A stretch of DNA of 64,000 nucleotides. Source: Zhengella sedimenti. Lineage in GTDB: Bacteria; Pseudomonadota; Alphaproteobacteria; Rhizobiales; Rhizobiaceae. The notes beneath the pieces were generated by a model. That model made no database searches, was not told where the DNA came from, and saw only the letters and a program-made list of their open reading frames with translations. Position numbers and translations under genes: made by a program. The stretch spans positions 310,001-374,000 of the forward strand of contig NZ_JBKFFP010000002.1 in the NCBI RefSeq assembly GCF_046506625.1, written 5' to 3'. Below, piece after piece: positions 25,446 through 32,950 of the stretch; the stretch's first letter is position 1; every line of letters begins with the position of its first letter.

Positions 25446-26543
25446 TCAGAAGTAACGGGTAAACCGGACGAAGCCCGAAACGGAGGCGTCGAAGCCGTCG
25501 GCCTTGGCATAGACCGTCTCCGTGCGGACCTCGAAATTCTCGACCGGCGTCCAGACGGTGGAGACTTCCGCCGCCCAGCCATCGGGCGATCCGGCCAGGG
25601 CATAGTTGGTATCGCCGAAATACTGCGCGGCGACCGAAGCGGAGAAGGTGTCGGTGAAGACGTGGTTGTAGGAGGCCAGGATCGACCACCGCGAGCCCAC
25701 CGCATAGGCGTTCGGCGTGTCGGCATAGAAGCCGAGCAGGCGCAGGCTGGAGCCGTTCATGTTCGGGATGTTGTACTGCATGCCGATCTGAGCGGAAAAG
25801 CCGTCCTGACGGCCGGCGACCGGGATGTAGTCGCTGTCCCAGGCGGCCTTCGCCCAGACGCCGCCCCAGCCGGCATTGTAGGAGACGACGCCGACGACAT
25901 CGGGCACCCAGTCGGCGGCCGCAGCCGCACCGGCGGTGCCGAGGAAGCCGTCATCGTCATGCTCCAGCGAGAGCGTGGCGGCAAAGCCGTTGGCCGAATA
26001 GGTGTAGTTGATCTGGTGGCGAAGCTGGTAGGCATAATAGAGGCCGCCATCGGAATGGGAGCCATAGGTGGCGACGCCGGCATTCATGGAATCCACCCAG
26101 GCGGATTCGGTGTAGCCCATGCGCAGGCCGCCGAGTTCCAGATAGGCCTGATTGAAGGCGACATTGCCATCGGCATTGGTGCCCCAGGTGCCTTCCAGGC
26201 GGATGAAGGCGCGCAGCGTGCCCCATTCGGTGTCGGAGCGGGCGTCGATGTTCAGGCGGCCGCGGGTGGCGACGTTGTAGCCGCCAAAGCCATAGCCGTG
26301 ATAGTTCGGCGTGTCGGTGACCAGGCCGCGATCATTGGTGGCGCCAAGCTGGACATAGACGTAGCCGCCGATCGACAGGCAGGTTTCCGTGCCCGGGATA
26401 TAGAAGAAGCCGGCGCCGTAGGCGTCGCACACCCTCACATATTCCACGGGCTCGGGCTCATAGACGACGGCATCGGCGGCGCGGGCGCCGGAGACGGCCA
26501 CCAGGGCGGCGGCGGAGCCAAGAAGAAGGCCCTTCAGGTTCAT
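25446..26543 (-). CDS. Porin 1, rhizobial/Brucella Omp2 type
   Basis: Outer-membrane porin that lets small hydrophilic solutes through. The 365-residue precursor has a signal peptide (LLLGSAAALVAVSGARA-ADA) and the family marker CDAYGAGFFYIPGTETCL with its Cys pair. It then has a run of amphipathic strands and ends in ...FTRYF; the terminal Phe is the signal for BAM assembly. The start ATG has GGAGAG ahead. It is a paralogue of porins 2 and 3 but less like them than they are to each other. Confidence 0.92.
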   Translation of the reverse strand: MNLKGLLLGSAAALVAVSGARAADAVVYEPEPVEYVRVCDAYGAGFFYIPGTETCLSIGGYVYVQLGATNDRGLVTDTPNYHGYGFGGYNVATRGRLNIDARSDTEWGTLRAFIRLEGTWGTNADGNVAFNQAYLELGGLRMGYTESAWVDSMNAGVATYGSHSDGGLYYAYQLRHQINYTYSANGFAATLSLEHDDDGFLGTAGAAAAADWVPDVVGVVSYNAGWGGVWAKAAWDSDYIPVAGRQDGFSAQIGMQYNIPNMNGSSLRLLGFYADTPNAYAVGSRWSILASYNHVFTDTFSASVAAQYFGDTNYALAGSPDGWAAEVSTVWTPVENFEVRTETVYAKADGFDASVSGFVRFTRYF

Positions 26544-26825
26544 GTTCACTCTCTCCATTCTCGACAAACCCGCCTTTGAAGGCCGGGCCGTGCTTGGTTT
26601 CCAGGACGTCGCCACCCGAATTGCCGGACGCGCTTCAACACGCCTCTGTTTCATCAACCGATGGTCCCGGACGGCGGTCTTTGCAATCGATATTTTTGCC
26701 GGCTCAACACGTGGAACAGACGGTGTTGCGCGGACGCTACAGTTTGAGGCCGGCGGCTCCCCGCTTTTCAGGCAGATGCCCATTTCCTGACCATATTTCA
26801 GCATGTTGGAAAGAACGGAAGAATG
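26544..26825. other. Leader of porin 1
   Basis: 282 bases between the recombinase stop and the porin 1 start, with a mixture of A/T-rich stretches. It probably contains the porin promoter and a long leader. No second gene or repeat seen. Confidence 0.4.
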
Positions 26826-27743
26826 TCAGCCGGCGGTCGCCGATGCCCTGCCGCGGTCTTCGCGCGCCGTGTCCGGGACACGGGCGGCGGCGATGCGGTT
26901 GGCTTCCAGAACGTTGACGCAGGCGTCGAGGTCGTTGGCGGCGAGATGGGCATAGCGCATGGTGACATGCAGCGTCTGGTGGCCGAGCCACATCTGCACG
27001 CGGCGGATATCCACCCCGCCCTTGACGAGGCGCGAGGCGCAGGTGTGGCGCAGGATATGCGGCACGACATGGGGATCGGCGCCGAGCCCGCATTCCTTCT
27101 TCGCCTTGTTCCAGACAAAGCGGAAGGCCTGCTGGTTGAGCATGGCGAACGGCCCCTTCAGCCCCATGCCCCGGCGCATGGCGATCACCTCGCGGGCGCG
27201 CGCGGTCAGGGGCACGGTGCGGCTGCGGTTCGACTTGGTGACCCAGAAGGAGGCGCGCCCGTCATGCACGTCGTTCCAGGTGAGCGCCAGCGCCTCGCCG
27301 AGGCGCGCGCCGGAATCGACCAGGAAGACACAGAGCCGCCAGGCATCCTCGCCGTGGGCGCGGATGGCCGAAAACAGGCGGTCCTCCTCCTCCCATTCGA
27401 GGAAGCGGATGCGCCCCTGCCTTTCCTTCTGGCGCCGGAACTCCGGCAGGCCGACGACATCGCCCATCTTGCGCGCCTTGCGTAGGAGCTTTCCCAGCGC
27501 CGCCATCTTGCGGTTGATGGTGGCATTGGAATTGCCCTTGGCGCGAAGGCGACCGGTAACGTCATCCAGCATGTCCTCGGAAAAGACACTGAACGCCTGA
27601 CGGTTCAGGAGCAGGTCGATTTCATCGAGGAAGGCGGCGACATGGCGCTTGTGCTGTCCATCCTCCCAGAGAATGTCCAGATAACGGCGCGCCAGTTCGC
27701 CGACGGTCACGCTTTCGACAATCCTGACACGCGGGCCGGACAT
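26826..27743 (-). CDS. Tyrosine recombinase (phage-type integrase)
   Basis: A 305-residue site-specific recombinase. An N-terminal SAM-like core-binding domain covers about 10-95 (VGELARRYLDILWEDGQHKR). The catalytic domain shows Arg in SGARLGEALAL, Lys in WVTKSNRSRT, HxxR in HILRHTCASRL, a GH pair in WLGHQTLHVTM and the tyrosine nucleophile in MRYAHL. The full catalytic set is present, so it may be active. It lies between two porin genes, not next to the tRNA. The ATG at 27743 is chosen because the upstream extension is low-complexity. Confidence 0.88.
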   Translation of the reverse strand: MSGPRVRIVESVTVGELARRYLDILWEDGQHKRHVAAFLDEIDLLLNRQAFSVFSEDMLDDVTGRLRAKGNSNATINRKMAALGKLLRKARKMGDVVGLPEFRRQKERQGRIRFLEWEEEDRLFSAIRAHGEDAWRLCVFLVDSGARLGEALALTWNDVHDGRASFWVTKSNRSRTVPLTARAREVIAMRRGMGLKGPFAMLNQQAFRFVWNKAKKECGLGADPHVVPHILRHTCASRLVKGGVDIRRVQMWLGHQTLHVTMRYAHLAANDLDACVNVLEANRIAAARVPDTAREDRGRASATAG

Positions 27744-28107
27744 GATGGCCCGATGCACGGCCGGCGCATGCGCGCGGCCCCGCGGATTGCTTCGTCTTTC
27801 ACTCACGGCGTCCACCCCACGCAGAGTCGTTTGCCCCGTCCGGACGCCAGCCGGGCCGCACGCCCGATCCGGTTCCGCCCTTGCAGGGCCGCACACGGCC
27901 ATGGCGCTTAGCGGCAAAGCCTGGCCGCGTCGAGTCCCGTCCGGCGGATCGTTCCGCCCGGCACCCGGCCACGCCGGCCCTTCCCTCGCACCATCCGCGC
28001 GCTTTCGCCGAAAGCCCCCGGTCTCCTTTCGCATTGATTTGAAAAGCGAAAGAGGCGCCGGCCCTGTTACCGGCCGGCGCCTCCGATCAGTTCACACCGA
28101 CTTCAGA
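27744..28107. other. Gene-poor gap, recombinase / porin 2
   Basis: 364 bases upstream of the recombinase and downstream of porin 2. It holds the porin 2 terminator (28052-28083). The rest is G+C-rich with open but unconvincing frames; an attachment site for the recombinase might lie here but I could not find a matching repeat. Confidence 0.4.
28052..28083 (-). terminator. Intrinsic terminator of porin gene 2
   Basis: A perfect 12-bp inverted repeat (GAGGCGCCGGCC / GGCCGGCGCCTC) with an 8-base loop. On the minus strand it is followed by TTTCGCTTTTC, 25 bases past the porin 2 stop. Confidence 0.75.
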
Positions 28108-29250
28108 TCAGAAGTAGCGGGTGAAGCGGACGTAGCCGGAGAACGTGCCGTCAAGCGTATCGGCGCGCTGATAGGCCAGTTCCGAGCGGACCTCGAAGTT
28201 CTGGACCGGGGTCCAGACCATGGAGAGTTCCGTCGCCCAGGCGTCCGGGCCACCGTCATAAAGGCCATTGCCGTCAAAATCGATATCGTTCAAGTACTGG
28301 AAGCCGAGCGAAGCCGAGAACGTGTTCGAGAACACATGGTTGTAAGCGGCGCCGACGGACCATTCGGAGCCAACCGAATAGGCATTCGGATCAGAGGCAT
28401 AGAAGCCGACGAGACGCAGGCTGGAGCCATTCATGTTCGGGATGTTGTACTGCATGCCGAGCGAAGCAGCCCACTCACCCTGACGGCCGGCAACAATCGA
28501 AGCGTCCGAATCATAAGCAGCCTTGGCCCACACAGCGCCCCAGCCGGCATTGTAGGAGACCTTACCAACCACATCCGGAATCCAATCGTTCGCGTCTGCA
28601 CTGGAAACGAGAGCAGTGCCCGCCGCATTGAGCGTATCGGAATCATGCTCCAGCGAGATCGTGGCAGCGAAGCCGTTACCGGCAAAGGTATAGGCGATCA
28701 GGTGACGCTGCTGATAGCCGTAGTACATGCCGGTATCGGAAACGGACACACCCCAGTTGGAGGCGCCGCCGTTCTGGGTCTGCGCCCAAGCCGACTCGGA
28801 GTAACCCATGCGCAGGCCGCCAAGTTCGATGAAGGCCTGATCGAACGAGACATTGCCGTCACCATTGGTGCCCCAGGTGCCCTGGATGCGAACGAACGAG
28901 CGGAGCGTGCCCCACTCCGTATCCGAACGGGCATCGAAGTTCACGCGGCCACGGGTACGGATCGAGTAACCATCTGTCGTGTCATCCGCAGCGCCGGATG
29001 CGTTGGCGAGATAAGACGCCGTATCGCCGGCATCCTTCCAGGTCTCACCGCCAACCTGCATGCGGACATAGCCGGAAATGGCAAGGCAGGTCTCGGTGCC
29101 CGGGACGTAGAAGAAGCCGGCGCCGTAGGCATCGCAGACGCGGACATATTCAACCGGCTCGGGCTCGTAGACGACAGCGTCGGCGGCCTGGGCGGCGGAA
29201 GCGGCGACCATGGCAGCCGCGGAGCCGAGAAGAAGGCTCTTGATGTTCAT
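28108..29250 (-). CDS. Porin 2, rhizobial/Brucella Omp2 type
   Basis: A 380-residue outer-membrane porin precursor. It has a signal peptide (MNIKSLLLGSAAAMVAASAAQA), the CDAYGAGFFYVPGTETCL marker, beta strands throughout and a C-terminal FTRYF. The ribosome site and start (GGAGGTCAACAATG) are identical to those of porin 3, which lies divergently across the tRNA-Ser island. Surface-loop regions differ (for example WKDAGDTASYLANASG), as expected for exposed loops. Confidence 0.92.
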   Translation of the reverse strand: MNIKSLLLGSAAAMVAASAAQAADAVVYEPEPVEYVRVCDAYGAGFFYVPGTETCLAISGYVRMQVGGETWKDAGDTASYLANASGAADDTTDGYSIRTRGRVNFDARSDTEWGTLRSFVRIQGTWGTNGDGNVSFDQAFIELGGLRMGYSESAWAQTQNGGASNWGVSVSDTGMYYGYQQRHLIAYTFAGNGFAATISLEHDSDTLNAAGTALVSSADANDWIPDVVGKVSYNAGWGAVWAKAAYDSDASIVAGRQGEWAASLGMQYNIPNMNGSSLRLVGFYASDPNAYSVGSEWSVGAAYNHVFSNTFSASLGFQYLNDIDFDGNGLYDGGPDAWATELSMVWTPVQNFEVRSELAYQRADTLDGTFSGYVRFTRYF

Positions 29251-30157
29251 TGTTGACCTCCAGTCAACGATGAACGCCAACACAGCGCCCTGGACAGGCA
29301 ACAGCCGGCCAGGTGCCTGAATGCACATGCCTTTCTGTCAAATCCGGGTTGGCTGGGCAAAAGCGCGAGGCCCCGGCCGGAGCGAAGCCCGCAGGGCGGC
29401 AGCGCGAGGTCAGAGACGGTTCGGGCCGATGCGAGGCCCCGGCCGGAGCGAAGCCCGCAGGGCGGCAGCGCAAGGTCAGAGACCGTTCGGACCCGCAGGG
29501 GCCGCAAGGCCAACGGCCGTCCGAGCCTTTGCGAGGCCCCGGCCGGAGCGAAGCCCGCAGGGCGGCAGCGCAAGGTCAGATGAAGTGGCGGAGTAGGAGG
29601 ACCCACCCTCTAACTCTCTGATAAGCGGAGGAGTATCTCCAACAACTCCCGCCCATTCCTTCGCATTTTGCCGCATGCGCACCCTTGCGTTTATCGTGGT
29701 GGTGACGGGCCTGCCTCGGTCAGGGGGATGCCGTTGGCTTCCGGACGCCGGTTTGCCGCGCCGGACTCCATGTGGGTCCCGCAGCCACCAACGATGTCCG
29801 GCCGGAAGGCTCGTGTATGTTGGTGTCTGCGCGGGGCTCGGGTGGGTGCGGCTTCCATGTGGCGTCCCAAAAATTCGGCCCTGTCGCTGGCATGTCCCGC
29901 GCTTTGCGCGCCAGCATACGAAAACGCCCAGGAAGAAGCCAAAAACAGTGGTTTAGGGGATTGGACCCCGGCCGGCCCCTTCGCTGGCCGCCGGAGGCCA
30001 GCGGCGCGGCGTCTTCCGGCGCGCTCCTCTCCCAAGTATATCGCTATTTATCACGATGAAGTGGCAATCCGTCTTGCCTTGCGCTGTCTCGCAAGAAATT
30101 GTCCTGCGGAGCAGCGCAGACTTGACAGCCGTTATTGCCCCACAACTACAGGCATCT
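29251..30157. other. Gene-poor region with repeats between porin 2 and darG
   Basis: About 900 bases without a credible gene. The first 100 bases should carry the porin 2 promoter and leader. Three copies of a 50-bp repeat follow (29365-29580). From about 29600 to 30050 frames are open on both strands, but composition, starts and product sequences look non-coding. A sharp fall in G+C starts near 30030. Confidence 0.55.
29365..29580. repeat. Three copies of a 50-bp interspersed repeat
   Basis: Near-identical units at 29365-29414, 29431-29480 and 29531-29580, each starting GCGAGGCCCCGGCCGGAGCG and ending in AAGGTCAGA (GAGGTCAGA in the first). Each has small palindromes (GCCCGCAGGGC). Spacings are unequal (66 and 100 bp) and the spacers unrelated in length, so it is neither a simple tandem array nor CRISPR. 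It looks like an extragenic palindromic repeat family. Confidence 0.85.
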
Positions 30158-31237
30158 TCAGGCAGGCAGCCGGTTCGACGCCTCGAGTTTCTCCAAGGCG
30201 ATAGCAACCAGTCGTGGGTCGAAGATCTTCAACTTGCGCTGGCCAGCTGCTTCGCCGCCAGCCCATTCCTTGAGACCTTCCATAACCCCTTCGACGGTTG
30301 GTTCGATACCGTCGTGCTGCTTCATCCAGTCGATGGTCGCCAGTAGCTCCATGCCGAGAGGCGACTCGAAGCCATCGATGGTGGTCGCGGCCCATTCCAA
30401 GACGCGCGAGAATTCTTTGCCCTCACCGGAATTCAAATATGCCTTCACTCGGTCGTACTTCGCCTCATTGAACCAGATGAGGTCCAGAGGATCAGCATCC
30501 GCAAGGCGCTTATCGCACAGCAGATAGCTGCCATCGAGGCTATCGAGAAGCTTCGTCAGATTGTGCGAGTAGGGTCCGTACCTGTTTGCTTGGAACTCGA
30601 ACTTGAGCGGGTCCGACACCTGAAATCGCCTGACACCGCGCTCGATGAACCACCCGAGCTTCTGAACTTCAAGAATTGAGCAGTCGATCCCAAGAAGGCA
30701 GTACCGACGCACCATCTCAGCCACCAGTGCGCGTGCCGGGGTGAGCTTCTCAACACCGGTGCGCTTGGCGACATTCTGATACTTGGAAGTTGGCTCGTAG
30801 ACGATGGCATTGACCCCATCAAGTTCCGCCAATGCCACCTCGATAAGAGGACGCACATCGCCCCAGTCGAGTCCGCCATTACCGCAGCCGAGTGGAGGAA
30901 TTGCAATTGAATGAATTTTCTTCTCTCGAATTACTCGGACAAGATCCTTCAATCCATCCTCGACCCATTCGATCTTGGTTTTGACTCGCCAATGGGTCTT
31001 GGTCGGAAAATTGATGATCCAGCGCGGACCGAAGAGTTCCTTGTTCTCGGTAACAAACATTTTCCCAATACGCACTTCGCCAGCATCGCAGGCGCGCGCA
31101 TAGGCTTCGAAGTTTCTTGGGAATTGCTCCTTGAACATCAGGGCAATTCCTTTGCCCATGATTCCGACCGTGTTCACGGTGTTCACCACCGCGTCGACGT
31201 CGGCTTCAAGAAGATTCCCTTGGGTGTAAGTTACCAT
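30158..31237 (-). CDS. darG: DarG antitoxin, macrodomain DNA ADP-ribosyl hydrolase
   Basis: DarG removes the ADP-ribose that DarT puts on thymidine in single-stranded DNA. In this 359-residue form the macrodomain covers about 1-150: GNLLEADVDAVVNTVNTVG at 7-25, the Gly loop PPLGCGNGGLDWGDV, and Lys80 in FPTKTHWR, at the place of the lysine reported as catalytic in DarG. Residues 160-359 form the DarG-type C-terminal region that also binds the toxin. The start at 31237 overlaps the darT stop (TGATG); an upstream ATG at 31249 is possible. G+C is visibly lower than in the flanks. Confidence 0.88.
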   Translation of the reverse strand: MVTYTQGNLLEADVDAVVNTVNTVGIMGKGIALMFKEQFPRNFEAYARACDAGEVRIGKMFVTENKELFGPRWIINFPTKTHWRVKTKIEWVEDGLKDLVRVIREKKIHSIAIPPLGCGNGGLDWGDVRPLIEVALAELDGVNAIVYEPTSKYQNVAKRTGVEKLTPARALVAEMVRRYCLLGIDCSILEVQKLGWFIERGVRRFQVSDPLKFEFQANRYGPYSHNLTKLLDSLDGSYLLCDKRLADADPLDLIWFNEAKYDRVKAYLNSGEGKEFSRVLEWAATTIDGFESPLGMELLATIDWMKQHDGIEPTVEGVMEGLKEWAGGEAAGQRKLKIFDPRLVAIALEKLEASNRLPA

Positions 31238-31878
31238 CAGAAATACCAACCCGGTCGCGCCACGATCTTGAGATCGAGCCCAACTTCCTCCCGTTGCCGT
31301 TCCAGCGTTCCTTTTTCGTTCTCACTCAGGCAGACTATGCCTGCAAGGTGCTCAACTGGCAAGTGCCTGTGTACAAGGGCCTCTGCCTGGTAGCGGTCCG
31401 TCTTCTCGGGGTCATCGACGTCACGTTTGAAGTCCCTCCGCTGCAGGATGCCCCAGTCGATCTTGTCGAGGTCGTCGAGCGAGGTGAAGAACTGCGCAGT
31501 CTGGAGGTACGCATGACGATCCGAGAACACGGTTGCTACGCCGCGGTCTGCAAGCCCCCGAAGTGATGACACCATGATCACGATCTCCGCGTTCGGGAAC
31601 TGGCGTATCCCCCCATAGCCAGTCTTGATGTTGTACATCATCATTGAGAAAGGCGTGAAATAGAACGGGATGTAGTCCGACAGCGTCCCGCCAGGCGGCA
31701 CGGGGACATTCCGTGCTGTCCGGCGCTGAATCAATTCAAGGTTCCCGATTCGAACGAAATTGGGATCCTGAACATCGGAATTCTTGCAGTGCAGCCCATT
31801 CCTAAGGATCCAAGGCAGATTTTTTTTGTGCGTGATCCTGAAGATCAGAGCCTTTTCGGCAGTCAAGTTGTTGGCCAT
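31237..31878 (-). CDS. darT: DarT toxin, DNA ADP-ribosyltransferase (DUF4433)
   Basis: DarT uses NAD+ to add ADP-ribose to thymidines of single-stranded DNA in short motifs, which blocks replication, and can protect cells from phage. The 213-residue protein has the NAD-binding HKKNLPWILRNGL (17-29), QRRTARNV (Arg52/53), DYIPFYFTPFSMMMYNI (69-84), FSDRHA, and Glu166 in YQAEALVHRHLP, at the site of the catalytic glutamate of the family. The toxin looks intact. It is transcribed just before darG, the usual order. Low G+C and the nearby tRNA suggest horizontal gain. Confidence 0.88.
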   Translation of the reverse strand: MANNLTAEKALIFRITHKKNLPWILRNGLHCKNSDVQDPNFVRIGNLELIQRRTARNVPVPPGGTLSDYIPFYFTPFSMMMYNIKTGYGGIRQFPNAEIVIMVSSLRGLADRGVATVFSDRHAYLQTAQFFTSLDDLDKIDWGILQRRDFKRDVDDPEKTDRYQAEALVHRHLPVEHLAGIVCLSENEKGTLERQREEVGLDLKIVARPGWYF

Positions 31879-31912
31879 GTCTCGTTATGGATACACATTG
31901 ATCCGACCTCCC

Positions 31913-32221
31913 TCAAGATGCTGCAGAGCGCTCAGCGCGTTCTATCAGGAAGCTAATCGACCGGTTTCGCCGCACCCGCTTCCCGTTCAGCCGTCAGACG
32001 ATGACCGTGACGCCATATCGCCAGCGTCGGTTCGCTGTTGCCCGACTGATCCCAAGCTCCCAGCAGATCGGCTTCTACGGCATGCCCTTGCCCCGAAGCC
32101 AGACAAGCCGCGTGTCGCCTTTCTCGAGCCAGCGCAGCCAGAGCCTCGCTTCCTCGGCTTGCGTAATCTGTCGCGAACTGGGCCTAGGGCGACGCGGCTG
32201 GAGAACATCATCGCCGACGCG
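31913..32221 (-). pseudogene. Decayed DUF6362-like helix-turn-helix gene
   Basis: One minus-strand frame reads as a single protein but is broken by two stops, each where a Trp would be expected. It begins QITQAEEARLWLRWLEKGD, then TRLVWLRGKGMP, a TAG (32075-32077), KPICWELGISRATANRRWR, YGVTVIV, a TGA (31994-31996) and RLNGKRVRR. Both stops differ from TGG by one base. The pattern resembles DUF6362 proteins of prophages and islands, which have a DNA-binding HTH. No good start codon is left. It lies between tRNA-Ser and darT. Confidence 0.6.
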
Positions 32222-32332
32222 TCAAGGAGGCGGGACGAGGGTTAGCGCCTCGATCCTAAGCGGACGTAGTTCTGCAGTAGGCTCCAGCGAATCTTCGCGA
32301 AGTCCGGAGAACAGTCGCGAACTCCTGCGAAA

Positions 32333-32422
32333 TGGCGGAGAGGAAGGGATTCGAACCCTCGAGACGGTTTCCCGTCTACTCCCTTAGCAGGGGAGCGCCT
32401 TCGACCACTCGGCCACCTCTCC
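32333..32422 (-). tRNA. tRNA-Ser (GCU anticodon)
   Basis: The minus strand gives a 90-base class II tRNA. The acceptor stem is GGAGAGG / CCTCTCC, and CCA is encoded at the 3' end. The D-arm is GCCGAGTGGTCGAAGGC, and the anticodon stem CTCCC / GGGAG holds the loop CTGCTAA (anticodon GCT, reading AGC/AGU). A long variable arm and the T-arm GAGGGTTCGAATCCCTT follow. Its 3' end faces the darTG island, the usual target side for integration. Confidence 0.95.
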
Positions 32423-32950
32423 ACAGCGCCGGTGGATAAAGAAAAGCCCCCGGAGAATCAACAAGGCATTGCGCCCGCCCGCCATTTTCTTGGCACCCCT
32501 CGCGCACGCGTTCCTTGTGCCCGCGCGGCGGGGCCGCCGCTTTGCATCAAAGCCCACAGCCTCGGGGACACGCCGGACCAGGCGCAATGGAAACCGCATC
32601 GGGGCGGCACGTGATTCCCCCAGTGATTCCGGGAATCTCGCCGGAAAGGCCCGGTTTGCCGACAGGGCGCTCCATCACGGAAAGGCCCGGAAATCGCTTC
32701 GTTCGTTAACAAGGCGTTACCGCCACCCCCGAAAGCGTGTCTTTTGTGCAACAAGAGGGGTGCATCGGCATCCGGCCCGGCCTTCGAGGCGATGTTCTTT
32801 GTTGAACGGGCAAACGCCATGCGTATTGTCGGCCTCGAAGAAGGGGCGCGGACAGCGCGTCTTTTTCGGCACATTGGGGATGGGGCAGGGAAACGCTGTC
32901 CTTCAGCTAAAGTACCCAGACCCGTTTTTAACTTTGACTGGAGGTCAACA
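32423..32950. other. tRNA-Ser 5' side and porin 3 leader
   Basis: 528 bases with no credible gene. The left part holds the tRNA promoter (minus strand), the right part the porin 3 promoter and leader (plus strand). The last 20 bases repeat the porin 2 leader (TTTGACTGGAGGTCAACA). Frames that run through are shadows or extensions of porin 3. Confidence 0.5.

Noticed and set aside
29365..29580. CRISPR-like repeats
   Set aside because: Spacers are 16 and 50 bases and unrelated in size, only three copies, no cas genes; a REP-type family is more likely.
29668..30204. 178-codon plus-strand frame as a gene
   Set aside because: No ribosome site, no domain, unusual composition, and equally long frames on the other strand.
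31784..32245. 153-codon plus-strand frame
   Set aside because: It is antisense to darT and to the pseudogene; its product has no features.
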